Below, one piece after another: positions 33,836 to 46,035 of a DNA stretch of 64,000 nucleotides (positions within the stretch are counted from its first letter, which is position 1; each line of letters begins with the position of its first letter). The position numbers and the translations under genes are program-made. Source of the stretch: Cinnamomum chago (Eukaryota; Streptophyta; Magnoliopsida; Laurales; Lauraceae); assembly GCA_038049695.1 (NCBI GenBank), contig CP142458.1, forward strand, positions 42,749,501-42,813,500, read 5' to 3'. Under the pieces are notes generated by a model. It was not told the origin of the DNA. It saw only the letters and a program-made list of their open reading frames with translations, and made no database searches.

Positions 33836-35267
33836 CACACAACTCTTACTGCAATTATGGAAAAAATTCAGAAAGTCTATGTCATGACCCCGGACCGGGA
33901 CCTGGCCGAGCCAAGGTCCTAATTTGGCGCAGCAGACCATAAAATTCCGCCCACTCATGTTGTTTCTCACAGGTTCTCGCGGTGAGGATACCACACGAAT
34001 CACCTCACGATCACACATAAGAATTGATTGCGGAAGCATGTATCAAACACACAAGTAAATCACACATGAGAGAGAGTATATAAAAACTCATATCAGAGAG
34101 AAAAACATAACTAGCACACCCATAGTTTAAGTTTAAAGTTTACAGCATACCAAAACATAAAGTTAAGTTTTACAATTCCCCAAAAAAAAAGCCAACAAAA
34201 GCTAATAACAAGGTTCCCAAAAGATAACTGGTCAAACCCCAAAATGTTATGCATCTCAAGACCCAACCCGGTGTCTAGATGACATCGTTGGGCTGCCACT
34301 CTCTACCAACAGGCAGCTCAGCCGCTGCCTCCTCATGCTTCTCCACGGGGGCAACGTAATATGGATCTAAGAACCAAAAAAGAAGGGTTAGACACGACGG
34401 TCTCGCAGGTAATTGAATAAAGTACAATCATGCTATAAATCAAATAGTTTTGCAAGTAATTAAACAATTTGTAAGAGAGAGAGAGAAGCCGAATACACAA
34501 AGTCAATCAAAGACAATATAATTTATATGATCAAATGATAAATCAAATGAAACAATCGAAATCAATACCTTGACAACCACACAAATCTATATTCTTCGTC
34601 ACCGAAGTGACGAGAGCACTCACGATAATAATTCTTCGTCACACAAAGTGAAGGGAGCACACAATCATATAATTATAGCAACCTAGTATAGCTGGACAGC
34701 ACACGAGAGTCCCGCTGCGGAACGGGCTAAACACGCACGCATGAATTCCAAGCTGCAGTTGGCACGAAGTATTTAAGGACCGAAGGTGGTTGATCAAACC
34801 AACAAGGTCGTCCAAGCTGAGTGGTGCCGACTAGAAAATGCACACGAACTTTCAAAATGAAAACTTGACACTATATCATGGACACACACTTACTCACGAA
34901 AATTCATGAAATAGTAGTCCTGACACGATGTGTACGAAAACACAATTCACGCAATGATTCCCAAACGAGGTTTTTAGTTAAAACTTTGGAAACAAGATTT
35001 TCAAAACGATACGATTGCAAAACGAGGTTTGATTTAGAAAACACGATTCCATGTCACACATCCTCATCAACACCATGAGACCGTAACCGTTGGATTAGTA
35101 TACACTTTGAGATCTAATGTCGGTCATTCGTTTAGTTGGTGCCCATTTTTCAGCGACATTTAATATTTCAAAGTGTAAACATCAACTAGATAAGGTCCAA
35201 AGGTGATTGGGATTGAAGTCCCCATCTTTTTCTCCAATTTCTCCAAAATCTGGGGGAAGTAGGCTAC

Positions 35268-35403
35268 CTGTCGGCTAGCAAGCGGTTAGCTGACCTGATA
35301 TGTGTAGGATTTGCAGCTCTTTGGAATTGTGACCGACTTGTGATTGGTCACCTGTCGATCACCGATTGGCTAGCCGACTGGTGACCACCAGCTGACCGCC
35401 CAC
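35268..35403. repeat. Palindrome array B3 (GGCTAGCC class) in gypsy LTR
   Basis: Units GGCTACC, CGGCTAGC, GCGGTTAGCTGACC, TTGGTCACC, TTGGCTAGCCGA (GGCTAGCC at 35368-35375), GGTGACC and GCTGACCGCC. It sits about 1.2-1.3 kb from the LTR 5' end, the same zone in which related LTRs carry CTCGAG arrays. Confidence 0.75.
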
Positions 35404-36271
35404 CTACGGGAAAATATGTAAAGGTGCCATTTCAGGTCCTTCCTTCTCCAAAACCATTCTCCTTCCAACCCATCCTTTCCCTACAATAGAATGAGTCTAC
35501 AAGCTCCCCCATTTCACCATTTAATCCTTCAGATCTCATTCACCAAACCTCACACAATCCAAGTTCTAATTCCTATAAACCAAGCATAAAAATTTCAATT
35601 TGAATGAAACAAGTTCAAGACAGACTTCAATGAAATGGATCAAACATATAAGCATTAAAACATTGGTTTAGAAAACTAAACTTTAAAGCAAAGAAAAATT
35701 AAACAAAGTAAGTTCAAAAATAAGAAATCAAGCTACAGTTTCACAAATCAATGCATGCACATTCATATCTTATTCAATCACTTGCCTTGGCTCAAGATGC
35801 ACTCAAAGACAGTCTCCCAATACACCCCTCTACAGCTGAAACTCTACTCTACAAAAAGCCGCAAGAAAAGAGCTCAAAATTAAAGAATTTTTTAAAGAGA
35901 AAGGGTTCCTCCTTAGGAAGCCTTGCATGCATGATGTTGAGGCTCTAATGGACTCAACAAAACAAAGGTTTGAAGAGGAAGGCCATTGCTTACCTCTAGA
36001 AGCTCTAACAATGGAGAAGAATCTCAAGAAGAAGGTAATCCCAGTTGAAATCCTTTGAAAATGGTATCAATAGAAAGCTTGAGAGATGAGCAAGAGATTG
36101 GTGTACTCAAATCTCCATTCTAGCCAAGGAAAGCTCAACATGCAAAGGAGAGAAGGAGAGAAAAAGAGATGGTTTCTCCCTAGTTCTTGGCTGAGTTGAA
36201 AACATACAAATAAGGAAGTGAGGGAGAAGACACATGTGGGTGGCTTTTTGAGTTGGGTGGGGTGTGGGCCC

Positions 36272-38093
36272 TGAAAGTCCTGGGATCCTAACCCTAGAGG
36301 GGGGGGGGGGGGGGGGGGTGAATAGGGTGTGCTACAACTATGACCAATTTAGACCAATTTTAATTTCTTAACATAAACTAGTCACATGTGATGATATTAA
36401 TCAAACAAGATACGGAAGCTAATAAATGAATCACCACAAGCATACACCACAACACAAAGGTTTATAGTGGTTCGGCCTCAATGCCCACGTCCACTACCGG
36501 CTTGTGATCCAATCACCCCACCGGATTTCCACTATCTATGCTTTTCAATAGGCTAAGCAATAACCTTTACAAAATGCTTTTTCTTAGGCTAAGCAATAAC
36601 CTTACAAGATGCTTTCCTTAGGCTAAGCAATAACCTTTACAAATAAAGATTTCTCTAAGAAGGTGTCTTTACAAAAGATCACTCTAAGAGATATAATTCA
36701 AGCACAATGAAATTGCCTCTTAAATAGGCTAATATGAAAGTGAATAACAAACTCACACAAACACCAAAAGAATGCAAATGTGTATGCTCATGATGTGAGT
36801 GTGTGATAACTTCAATCAAGTTTAAAAAGAAAGCTCAATCAACTATATGCTTAAAGCATTTCAAAGTTTAATGCACATAAAAGATTTGATTGAGGTTTAA
36901 TGCAAATCACATGTATGAAAATCAACTTGTTAATGATATGAAAATCAAAGACTAACAAGTTGTATGAAAATGACTAACTTAGACCATGTGATGCATGTGC
37001 AATGTTGTTTTCAAAACCAAATAAATTTTTCTAAAGTTTAAATGAATGAAAACAACAAGTAATGTTTCAACCAAGAAAATGAATCATGCTATATAAAAGA
37101 AATCAAAGATTTAGGCTAAGCATGATTAAGAAAGTTTTAAAAACAACTTGGATGAAAACAAAGTGAAGAATCCAATCTTAATTACGTCAAAGATTAAGAG
37201 AAGAATGGATTCATCACATCATAGATTTCATGCTCTAAATCATTTACCAATAACTTAAACAAAGCATGTAAACTATGATTAAGAGAGGTAGAGCTTACTT
37301 AGAGATTTAACTTCATTAATCCAAGCTTTAGCTCTCCAAATGACTATTTGGTCTCTCTTAGTTCATCCCCTTTTCTTTGTCTCAAAGCTCCTCAAAAGAG
37401 TCTTCAAATCATCCAACTTTTGAAAAGGAAAGAACTTCATTTTATACTCAAAAAGTTGAGTTCTGCGAGTGCCCGGTCGACCCCATGACAGGGCCCGGTC
37501 GACCCCATACACACAACGGCTATAAAAATAACCGTTTGAAAAACTGCTTTTAGCGGGGGCCAGTGACCGCCGGTAAAAGTGGTTTTGGCCGCCGGTATAA
37601 GTCCTGTTTTCCCAAAAATGTATTTTTTAAAGTGATTTTGGTTGGGAATTTTTGGGCCATTAAATCAAGCTTGAAAACATGTTTTAAAACATTCTAAGGG
37701 TTTTTAAAACATGAACATAAAAAGCCTAAAAAGATTCGAAACTTTAAATCCAATGGCTTGCTTGATTTCTAAAAACTCTTTTCACATTCAAATGCATACA
37801 AAAAAATGATTCTGAAAATGATGAATGTATGCAAGGCACAAACCTAAATCCTCAATTTGATTTCTCAAAAGTAATGCACAAAGAATTAGGTTTTCAAAAG
37901 AGTTTGGATTCTAAAACAAATGCATCCAAGTTTAAAAACAAAACATGCATAAATCATTAATTCTACAAGTCTAAAAACCAATGCATGTATAAAACCAGAT
38001 TTCAAGATTTTCTAAAACAATGCATGAGTGAAAATTCAAATGATGCTAAAGTGTTAATGCATCCATCAAATTGCAAATACAAAATCCCTAACA
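36272..38093 (-). repeat. SIRE-like 3' LTR (complete)
   Basis: 1,822 bp. It contains a run of about 20 G (from 36299) and array C2: GGTCGACC at 37475-37482 and 37497-37504, then GCCGCCGGTA-type units to about 37600. Confidence 0.88.
37475..37504. repeat. Palindrome array C2 (GGTCGACC class)
   Basis: Two CCCGGTCGACCCCAT units 22 bp apart. The same pair is at 40939-40968 in the other LTR. Confidence 0.8.
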
Positions 38094-39943
38094 ATCTCCC
38101 CCTTTGCAATTTGATGGCAACTTACTCATCATTGAAATATCACACCAAGTCTTCAGCTTCCCTTAAGCTGGACAAGTCTTGAAATCTTCTTGGATGCTCC
38201 TCCTCTTAGCTTGGGCTCTTGGGTTCTTTTCTTCATCTTCTTGATGCTTGGAGCTTGATCATTTTTCAAGCTTTCTTTTCATCTTCCTCTCTATGGCCAA
38301 GCATCTTCTTTAGCTCCCAAGCTTTCTTTCTTCTATATGCTCTCCCCCTTTGACCATGCCTCTCTCTCCCTTTGGCAAGATATGCATTCTCTCCCATTGT
38401 AGAAGATCATACACAACTCTCCTTAGGAAGCTTGGACATTCTCTTCACCCTTTTGAGAACTTGAATGCTCTCTCCCCCTTTGACATTAAATTGCAAAGGA
38501 ACCTACACACATGAAACAAGGAGAATACCTTTAGTAGCACCTGTTAACAAAAGAAATCTAAAATGAAATTCATAATAGGCTATCATGTATGGAAGTAGTC
38601 TCTAAGGGTCCAAAGGCAATCCAAGGGTGAATTTGATCAAAACTAATACTTCCTATGAAGGTTTACACTCCCCCTCAATCCACACTCTTCTTTTGTCAAA
38701 CTTTTGACAAGATATAACTATTTGGTTCAAGAAGTAGATGGTTTTACCAATTGAGGGTCAACTTCAAGGAAAGGATTAGATTCATTTAACTATAAGGCTC
38801 AATATGATCAAATTACCAAAAGAAAGCAAGGCCTAAAGAGAAAAGCAATCCTGGATACCAATTGGAAAACAAAGAATACCAATTGAGATTTAAAGATAAG
38901 TCTATTAAACACAATCACTCTAAAATGGATTTAAAAATATAACTATTAGGAAAAATCCAAATTAGAGCTATCAATGATGAAATGGGGTTTATTAATCATA
39001 GCATCAAATAATCTAACTATGGAAAGCATATGCTATGAAGGTTTTGAAATCATTTCATTCAAACAATAAATATGACTATTAATGTGCAAGAATGAGTGAA
39101 ATGAAATTCAAACATGAAGCCAACCTCAACTAAAAACCAACCACTATTATGAACACATAAACATGGTGGTCATGAGATATACCTATAAGTGCAAGAGAGG
39201 TGGCAATCATGAACATTATGATGCTAATGGTGTGTGACATGGAATGAGAACATATAACTATCAAGTTCAAACCAATGTACACAAGGTCTATCACATTCAC
39301 AAGAAATCAAATCAATCGAAAATTTTACCAATTGAAACCAATTGAATTTGACAACATGATAAAGAGCAAAGATGTGACAAACACAAAATTCCATCAAGCA
39401 ACATAAATGGATATTCATCACTTATAATGATATGACTAAAAAGCATAGTGATGAACAAGGTAAATTGCAATGCAAAAGAATATGACTTGGTAAAGCATGC
39501 AATTTCCAAAGTGTCAAAATCATATGAATTCAACATCTAAGATATCCATCTAACATATAGAGATACAATGAATGGATTTCAAAGAGTTTCATATGATTAA
39601 GATCACTACTTATGAAGTTGAAACATGTATAAGGATGACTCCAAGAGAATCTACATGAATCAACATCATAACCATCCAAAAAAAAAAATATGATTAGAAA
39701 GCATAGAGGATGGATTTTAGTTCTACTATGGTTTCTACAAATATAACTAAGATCACAACCATACATGGAACCAATAGTCATTTGCATATAAAAAGAATGT
39801 AAACAAATAAGCAAGGATGCAAACAATATACATTTCCATTTCTAAGATAATGAAACCAAAAGAAAAGGAAATGAGAACATGGAACATGCTTAGATGAATA
39901 TAACTAATGATGTTATAGAGCATTTCCATTCAAACAATCTTCA
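38094..39943 (-). other. Remaining 3' internal region of the SIRE-like element
   Basis: AT-rich, with PPT-like tracts in its left 400 bp. No conserved ORF is visible on either strand. The right end joins the truncated LTR at an AATGCCC microhomology. Confidence 0.65.
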
Positions 39944-41557
39944 AATGCCCACGTCCACTACCAGCTTGTGATCCAATCACCCCACCGGATTTCCACTATC
40001 TATGCTTTTCAATAGGCTAAGCAATAACCTTTACAAAATGCTTTTTCTTAGGCTAAGCAATAACCTTACAAGATGCTTTCCTTAGGCTAAGCAATAACCT
40101 TTACAAATAAAGATTTCTCTAAGAAGGTGTCTTTACAAAAGATCACTCTAAGAGATATAATTCAAGCACAATGAAATTGCCTCTTAAATAGGCTAATATG
40201 AAAGTGAATAACAAACTCACACAAACACCAAAAGAATGCAAATGTGTATGCTCATGATGTGAGTGTGTGATAACTTCAATCAAGTTTAAAAAGAAAGCTC
40301 AATCAACTATATGCTTAAAGCATTTCAAAGTTTAATGCACATAAAAGATTTGATTGAGGTTTAATGCAAATCACATGTATGAAAATCAACTTGTTAATGA
40401 TATGAAAATCAAAGACTAACAAGTTGTATGAAAATGACTAACTTAGACCATGTGATGCATGTGCAATGTTGTTTTCAAAACCAAATAAATTTTTCTAAAG
40501 TTTAAATGAATGAAAACAACAAGTAATGTTTCAACCAAGAAAATGAATCATGCTATATAAAAGAAATCAAAGATTTAGGCTAAGCATGATTAAGAAAGTT
40601 TTAAAAACAACTTGGATGAAAACAAAGTGAAGAATCCAATCTTAATTACGTCAAAGATTAAGAGAAGAATGGATTCATCACATCATAGATTTCATGCTCT
40701 AAATCATTTACCAATAACTTAAACAAAGCATGTAAACTATGATTAAGAGAGGTAGAGCTTACTTAGAGATTTAACTTCATTAATCCAAGCTTTAGCTCTC
40801 CAAATGACTCTTTGGTCTCTCTTAGTTCATCCCCTTTTCTTTGTCTCAAAGCTCCTCAAAAGAGTCTTCAAATCATCCAACTTTTGAAAAGGAAAGAACT
40901 TCATTTTATACTCAAAAATTTGAGTTCTGCGAGTGCCCGGTCGACCCCATGACAGGGCCCGGTCGACCCCATACACACAACGGCTATAAAAATGACCGTT
41001 TGAAAAACTGCTTTTAGCGGGGGCCAGTGACCGCCGGTAAAAGTGGTTTTGGCCGCCGGTATAAGTCTTGTTTTCCCAAAAATGTATTTTTTAAAGTGAT
41101 TTTGGTTGGGAATTTTTGGGCCATTAAATCAAGCTTGAAAACATGTTTTAAAACATTCTAAGGGTTTTTAAAACATGAACATAAAAAGCCTAAAAAGATT
41201 CGAAACTTTAAATCCAATGGCTTGCTTGATTTCTAAAAACTCTTTTCACATTCAAATGCATACAAAAAAATGATTCTGAAAATGATGAATGTATGCAAGG
41301 CACAAACCTAAATCCTCAATTTGATTTCTCAAAAGTAATGCACAAAGAATTAGGTTTTCAAAAGAGTTTGGATTCTAAAACAAATGCATCCAAGTTTAAA
41401 AACAAAACATGCATAAATCATTAATTCTACAAGTCTAAAAACCAATGCATGTATAAAACCAGATTTCAAGATTTTCTAAAACAATGCATGAGTGAAAATT
41501 CAAATGATGCTAAAGTGTTAATGCATCCATCAAATTGAAAATACAAAATCCCTAACA
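39944..41557 (-). repeat. SIRE-like 5' LTR, truncated
   Basis: Aligns with 36480-38093 at a constant offset of 3,464 bp without indels. It includes the second copy of array C2 (40939-40968). Confidence 0.9.
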
Positions 41558-41746
41558 GGCCCTACCAGACCAATCCACTTCATGGGCTTAAAAGCCCCGA
41601 AAATGAACGGAGAGAACATAAAAGTTGTAGGAGCTAATATGACAAAACGCAAAAAGTAAAAATCAGAATTTTCGAAGAATCAAGAATGTATTCCCCCCCC
41701 CCCCACAGGCACGAGTGACACATGCCACCCCGGGATCGTGTCAAAC

Positions 41747-44602
41747 TATTAGACCCCGACCGAGATTAGCTCGATTAGTGTGTATTTAGTGTGTGCTTAG
41801 TCTAAAGAGGGTTTAGTAACCGTTGGGTTAGAATATAATTGGTTTTAATCTTGGACTTAGCTTTGGGAATTTTGAGAGCGTTTATTGTTAGTCAGACACG
41901 CTCAGGGAGGCCCTGAGTGCACGTGTAACCATGGGAGGATGATTCTAGTTTTCTGATTTAATTATGGTTTTGATTTCATTTGAATGATTTTATTATTTTC
42001 TACGACTTTCTTTTTTAACCCATCTGTGTTTGAAACCCAAAAACGCAAGTTTTGGCCAAAAAGGGTAAAATTGACTTTTCACACTCAAATCTGGACACGA
42101 ACTTTGAAATCTCCAAACCATGTCAAATTCATACTTTTCGGAAACTAGATTTTTCGAGCATCATTTCGTCCTTCTTTGTCGATTTCATCCGGGGCCCGCA
42201 AGATCGTGTTTTTGTCAGCGCAAGATTTTAGACCTGTTGGCCCCACCTTCAAGTCACTTAAGTCATCTCCCTCCTCTCCCCTACGTTTAAGAATTCCTGC
42301 AATTGTTTTCAACTTGGAGCTGAGAAGAGAGAACCCATTTCTCTCCATCTTCTCCACCTTGCATGCCCTAGCTAGAAGCCTCCAAATGCAACTCTAAGAG
42401 CACCCTCTTCTTGCTCTCATCTCAAGCTTTCTATTGCTGTAATTTTTTTGGTGTTTCCAGCTAGTCAACTACCCCATTTTCTTCCTTGCTTCTTGTTTGG
42501 ATAGCTTCAGGTAAGGACTCTCTTCCATGTCCATAATGGAGTCCTTTTAGCTCCTAAGGAGCTTGTTTCTCTAGCATGCAACATCCATTTCGAAATGGGA
42601 TCTTTGTTTTTAGATTGTTGAGTTTTTTGAATGGTCTTCATGGGGCATTTTGTAGAGTTTGGCTCAGCTCTTGGGTACGATTTTCTTGAGGAGGATTTGT
42701 GTTTCGTTTGGGCAAAGGCAAGTAGTTTTTATAGGGTTGCAGTTGCATGTATTATATGGATTTCACCTTTCCTTTTTAAAAGTGCTTCCAATTGTGTTAC
42801 TAAACCTTCTAACCATGTTGCTTTAGACTCACCATTTGTTGGTTTTCTTTGACTTGCATACATTGATATTAATTGCTTTTCAAACCTCTGAAATTTTGTT
42901 TTGGCTTTGAAGCTTATGTCTTGTTTAGTCAATGGTTTTGTTTGATGAAGAATTGGAGATGAAAGTTTTAGATTGTGATGTGAATCGTTTAAAAATGTTT
43001 GAATGAACCCTTGGAGAGCATGGAGGCTTAGGGATGTGCAGGTTGGTTTAGAAATGAGAAGAAAGGAAGAAAAGATTCAGAAAAATTGTACAAAGGAGGG
43101 CATTTATGCACTCAGCTCCCACAGGCAGAAGCCTGTTCGCTCGAGCGACCATGGGGTCCGCTTGAGCGACCAAGCCACTGCCTGGCGCGGGACAGGCCAA
43201 AGGGGTCCGCTCGAGCGGACAAGCCTCTATGTCATGTCCGCTCGAGCGGATGTTTGACCGCTCGAGCCAACCTGGGCATATTTCAGGCGGAGCTTTGTTT
43301 TCTTTTGTGGGCTCTTAGAGATTGAGAAACTAGACTATGCTAAGGGTTTTAACTTGACATTGTGCAATAGGAAATCCAAAATGTATTCTAACTTCAAGGA
43401 CACCAATTCGTTTTATCTTTCCGACATTTGGGTTCAATTACACAAAGGTCAATGAATGGTCTTAGCATATGCTTGATGGACTTTGTGTTTGAACTTCAAT
43501 TTTGATGCAATAAATATCATCGTGTATTCTTTTTGAATTTCTAGTATAAACTCGTTTGAAGATTTGTTTCAAGAATCAAAGGAGATCACTTCTTAAGCTT
43601 GTAATGCATATAATTTATGCCTTTTGCTAGCCGTGTCTTGTCTCGACTTGACAAGTGATCTTCTCCTAAATTTCGATCTGTCTAGAATGTGTGCCGTGTT
43701 TTTGTGCATTCATGAATTTAAGTGAACACCACCGAGCTTAGATTGCCCGTTCAGTCTAATCCACTATCAGAGGGTCCTTAAACATGTGGACTATCTGTAG
43801 ATTGGTCGTGTATTCTATTACACATCGTGTCGTGCTTCGGTTCCGCGGCCGGCCTCCCCGTCTACCACGCGAGGGGTGGAATCGTGTTTTGCCTATCATG
43901 CTTCTTGTGCGTGCTTACTCTTATCATCATGTGTGATGGAGAAAGGATGGGCTCAATGTGGATTAACTATTCATGATATTATATGTATTCATGCTAGTTC
44001 TGTTTCATATTTTTGAAATATATCTTAGTCATGTATCTGTTTTAAATTCAATACATTGTTTTAACATTGTTTCTCTCAAAACTTTAAATGATTTATTACT
44101 CATGCCTAAATTGATTACCTGCCAAACCGTCGTGTTTGATACTTGCTATTTTGGTGCCCAGGTGCAGGCGACGTTGCCTTTGAGGAGGAGCATCAGGAGG
44201 AGGTTGTCGACCCACCCCCAGCTCGAGAGTGGCAGCCCAACGACATCAACTAGACGTCGGGCGGGATCATGAGATTCGTTTCATTTTGTCTTTGGTGTTC
44301 TTTTGAACTTTTGGAAATGTATTGGCCTCTATTGGCCTCTTATTGGGATGTAACAAAACTTAACTTACTTTTGGATTAACTTTGAAACTTGAATCATGTT
44401 GGGAATGCTATGTTATATTTTCTCCTTCTGATATTATGTCTTGAAAATATTATTCATGCTTTGTCTTGATGTGATTTGCTACACGCTTCTGCGAACTTGA
44501 TCGTGTGAGTTAGTTTCCTTTGTCTCGGGATCCTCACCGCGGGAACCTGTGGGAAATTAATTGACGCGTCGCGGGCCTGGGCCTAGGTCCGGGATCGCGA
44601 CA
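41747..44602 (+). repeat. Gypsy 5' LTR, 2,856 bp
   Basis: Starts TATTAGACCCCGACC, ends GGGATCGCGACA, and is followed by AGACTGGTATCAGAGTGGG. Its right part is nearly identical to 50533-51525. It preserves the uninterrupted TATAATTTA site into which the MULE inserted in the other LTR. Array A4 lies at 43136-43268. Confidence 0.9.
43136..43268. repeat. Palindrome array A4 (CTCGAG class)
   Basis: Five units with centres near 43142, 43163, 43212, 43243 and 43263. GTCCGCTCGAGCGGAC (43205-43220) and TCCGCTCGAGCGGA (43237-43250) are perfect palindromes. It lies 1.4-1.5 kb from the LTR 5' end. Confidence 0.88.
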
Positions 44603-44605
44603 AGA

Positions 44606-44621
44606 CTGGTATCAGAGTGGG
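44606..44621 (+). promoter_or_regulatory. Gypsy primer-binding site
   Basis: CTGGTATCAGAGTGGG three bases after the LTR end, close to the initiator-Met tRNA complement TGGTATCAGAGC. Confidence 0.85.
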
Positions 44622-44763
44622 ACTTGTTTCAGGCACTTAAAAGAAACTTGAAAATCTTAGGAACGTGGCAAGGATTCATGAGCTCGTTAGTTCGTTTAGT
44701 TTGGGACCTAGAAAACCATCAAACCATATTTATTGTGTACTAATGCTTTGTTTTACAGCATCA

Positions 44764-46035
44764 TGCCTCCAAGAAAAAATCCAAATCATAATGCTTCGGG
44801 CAGTAATAACGATGACATAGATCCAACCAATACACCAACAGCTACTCAGTTCCAAGAACTAATGTAGGCTATGTTAGAACAATAGAGACAAGTGAATAAA
44901 CCTAAGCCAGATTTCAAGAGCAAATGGCTAAGAAAGATGAGGAGATGGCTCAAGTTCAGAGATAGCTACTAGATGTCCTACAAAACAGGCCTCAAGCTCC
45001 ACCTATGCAACCTTTGGGTCCAAACATTGTCATTAACAATAGGGATCATGACCCTAATGTGTTGTTTGAAAGGTTCAGGAAGAAGGCACCCAGAGAATTC
45101 TCAGGTCAAGAAGACCTGTTAGTTGCAGATGACTGGTTGGCAAACACTGAGAAAATATTTGTTGTCTTTACATGTATAGGAAGACAAAAGGTCCATCTTA
45201 CAGCTTCGTTGTTCTATGGGCTTGCAGACTAATAGTGGCAGACGGTCAAGGACCCGTATCTGGCAATGGCTAACGATGATGCATGGGTAGCGTTCAAGAC
45301 TCAGTTTACTGACAAGTACATCCCTTCCCACGTCAAGAGACATAAAGCTATTGAGTTCCAGCAGCTCAAGCAAGGCAGCATGATAGTACTATAGTATGTC
45401 ACCAAGTTCGAGAGGCTGGCTAGATATGCCACCAAGCTGATTGACACTGAACAGAAAAAGATAACCAAGTTCTTGGAATGGCTCAATCCATTCATTATGA
45501 GAGATGCTACGGAGGTAGTTCCACCAACCACCTTTGATGAAGTTGTCAAGCGGGCATATAAGTTTGAAGATATTAACAACCAAATTATTCAAGATAGAAA
45601 GTAGCACTACCAGCAGCAGAATAAAAGGCAGCAACATAACAAAAAGCCAAGACATGATCAAAATCAAGTGAGGCAGGGTTGTGGCCATTGTGGCAAGAAC
45701 CATGAAACTAATGAATGTCGTAAGGCCACAGGTGCTTGCTTCAAGTGTTGAGCCATGAACCATGCAATCAAGGATTGCCCACAACTTCAAACTCAAGGCA
45801 ACAAGAACCAACAACAGAGACAAGTAGCTCCTCAGAATCAGGCACCAGTTCAAAATCAAGCTAGACCACCTCAGCAGTAGCAGCAAGGTAGACAACAAGC
45901 GAATCAGAATGCTTGTCCTCCACCGCAAAATAGAAAAGCGTAAGGGAGGCAGAGTCCGGCACAAAATAGGCCACAGCTGCATGGACGTGCATATTATCTC
46001 AATTGAGTGGATACTGAAGCTGCAGGAGATGTGGT
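44764..46035 (+). pseudogene. Gypsy gag with zinc knuckle, many stops
   Basis: Starts MPPRKNPNHNASGSNN. The capsid region has 'KKAPREFSGQEDLLVADDWL' and 'AFKTQFTDKYIPSHVKRHKA', followed by two zinc-knuckle-like motifs, CGHCGKNHETNEC and CFKC (about 45680-45780). At least eight in-frame stops and one frameshift are present. Most stops fit C-to-T or G-to-A changes at CAG, CAA, CGA or TGG codons (for example at 44865, 45393 and 45750). Gag would bind RNA and build particles; this copy is dead. Confidence 0.88.

Larger units (their letters stand above)
36272..41557 (-). mobile_element. Truncated SIRE/Maximus-like Ty1/copia element with very similar LTRs
   Basis: TG...CA element with 5-bp duplication GGCCC (36267-36271, 41558-41562). 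On the minus strand the 3' LTR starts TGTTAGGGATTTTG at 38093, preceded by the polypurine AAAGGGGGAGAT. Further CAAAGGGGGAGA copies lie at about 38340 and 38470; multiple PPT-like tracts are known in SIRE/Maximus elements. The right-hand 5' LTR lacks about 210 bp of its 3' end, and the PBS, gag and pol are gone. The two LTRs align without gaps over about 1.61 kb with about six or seven mismatches by eye, so the insertion is young. Confidence 0.88.
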
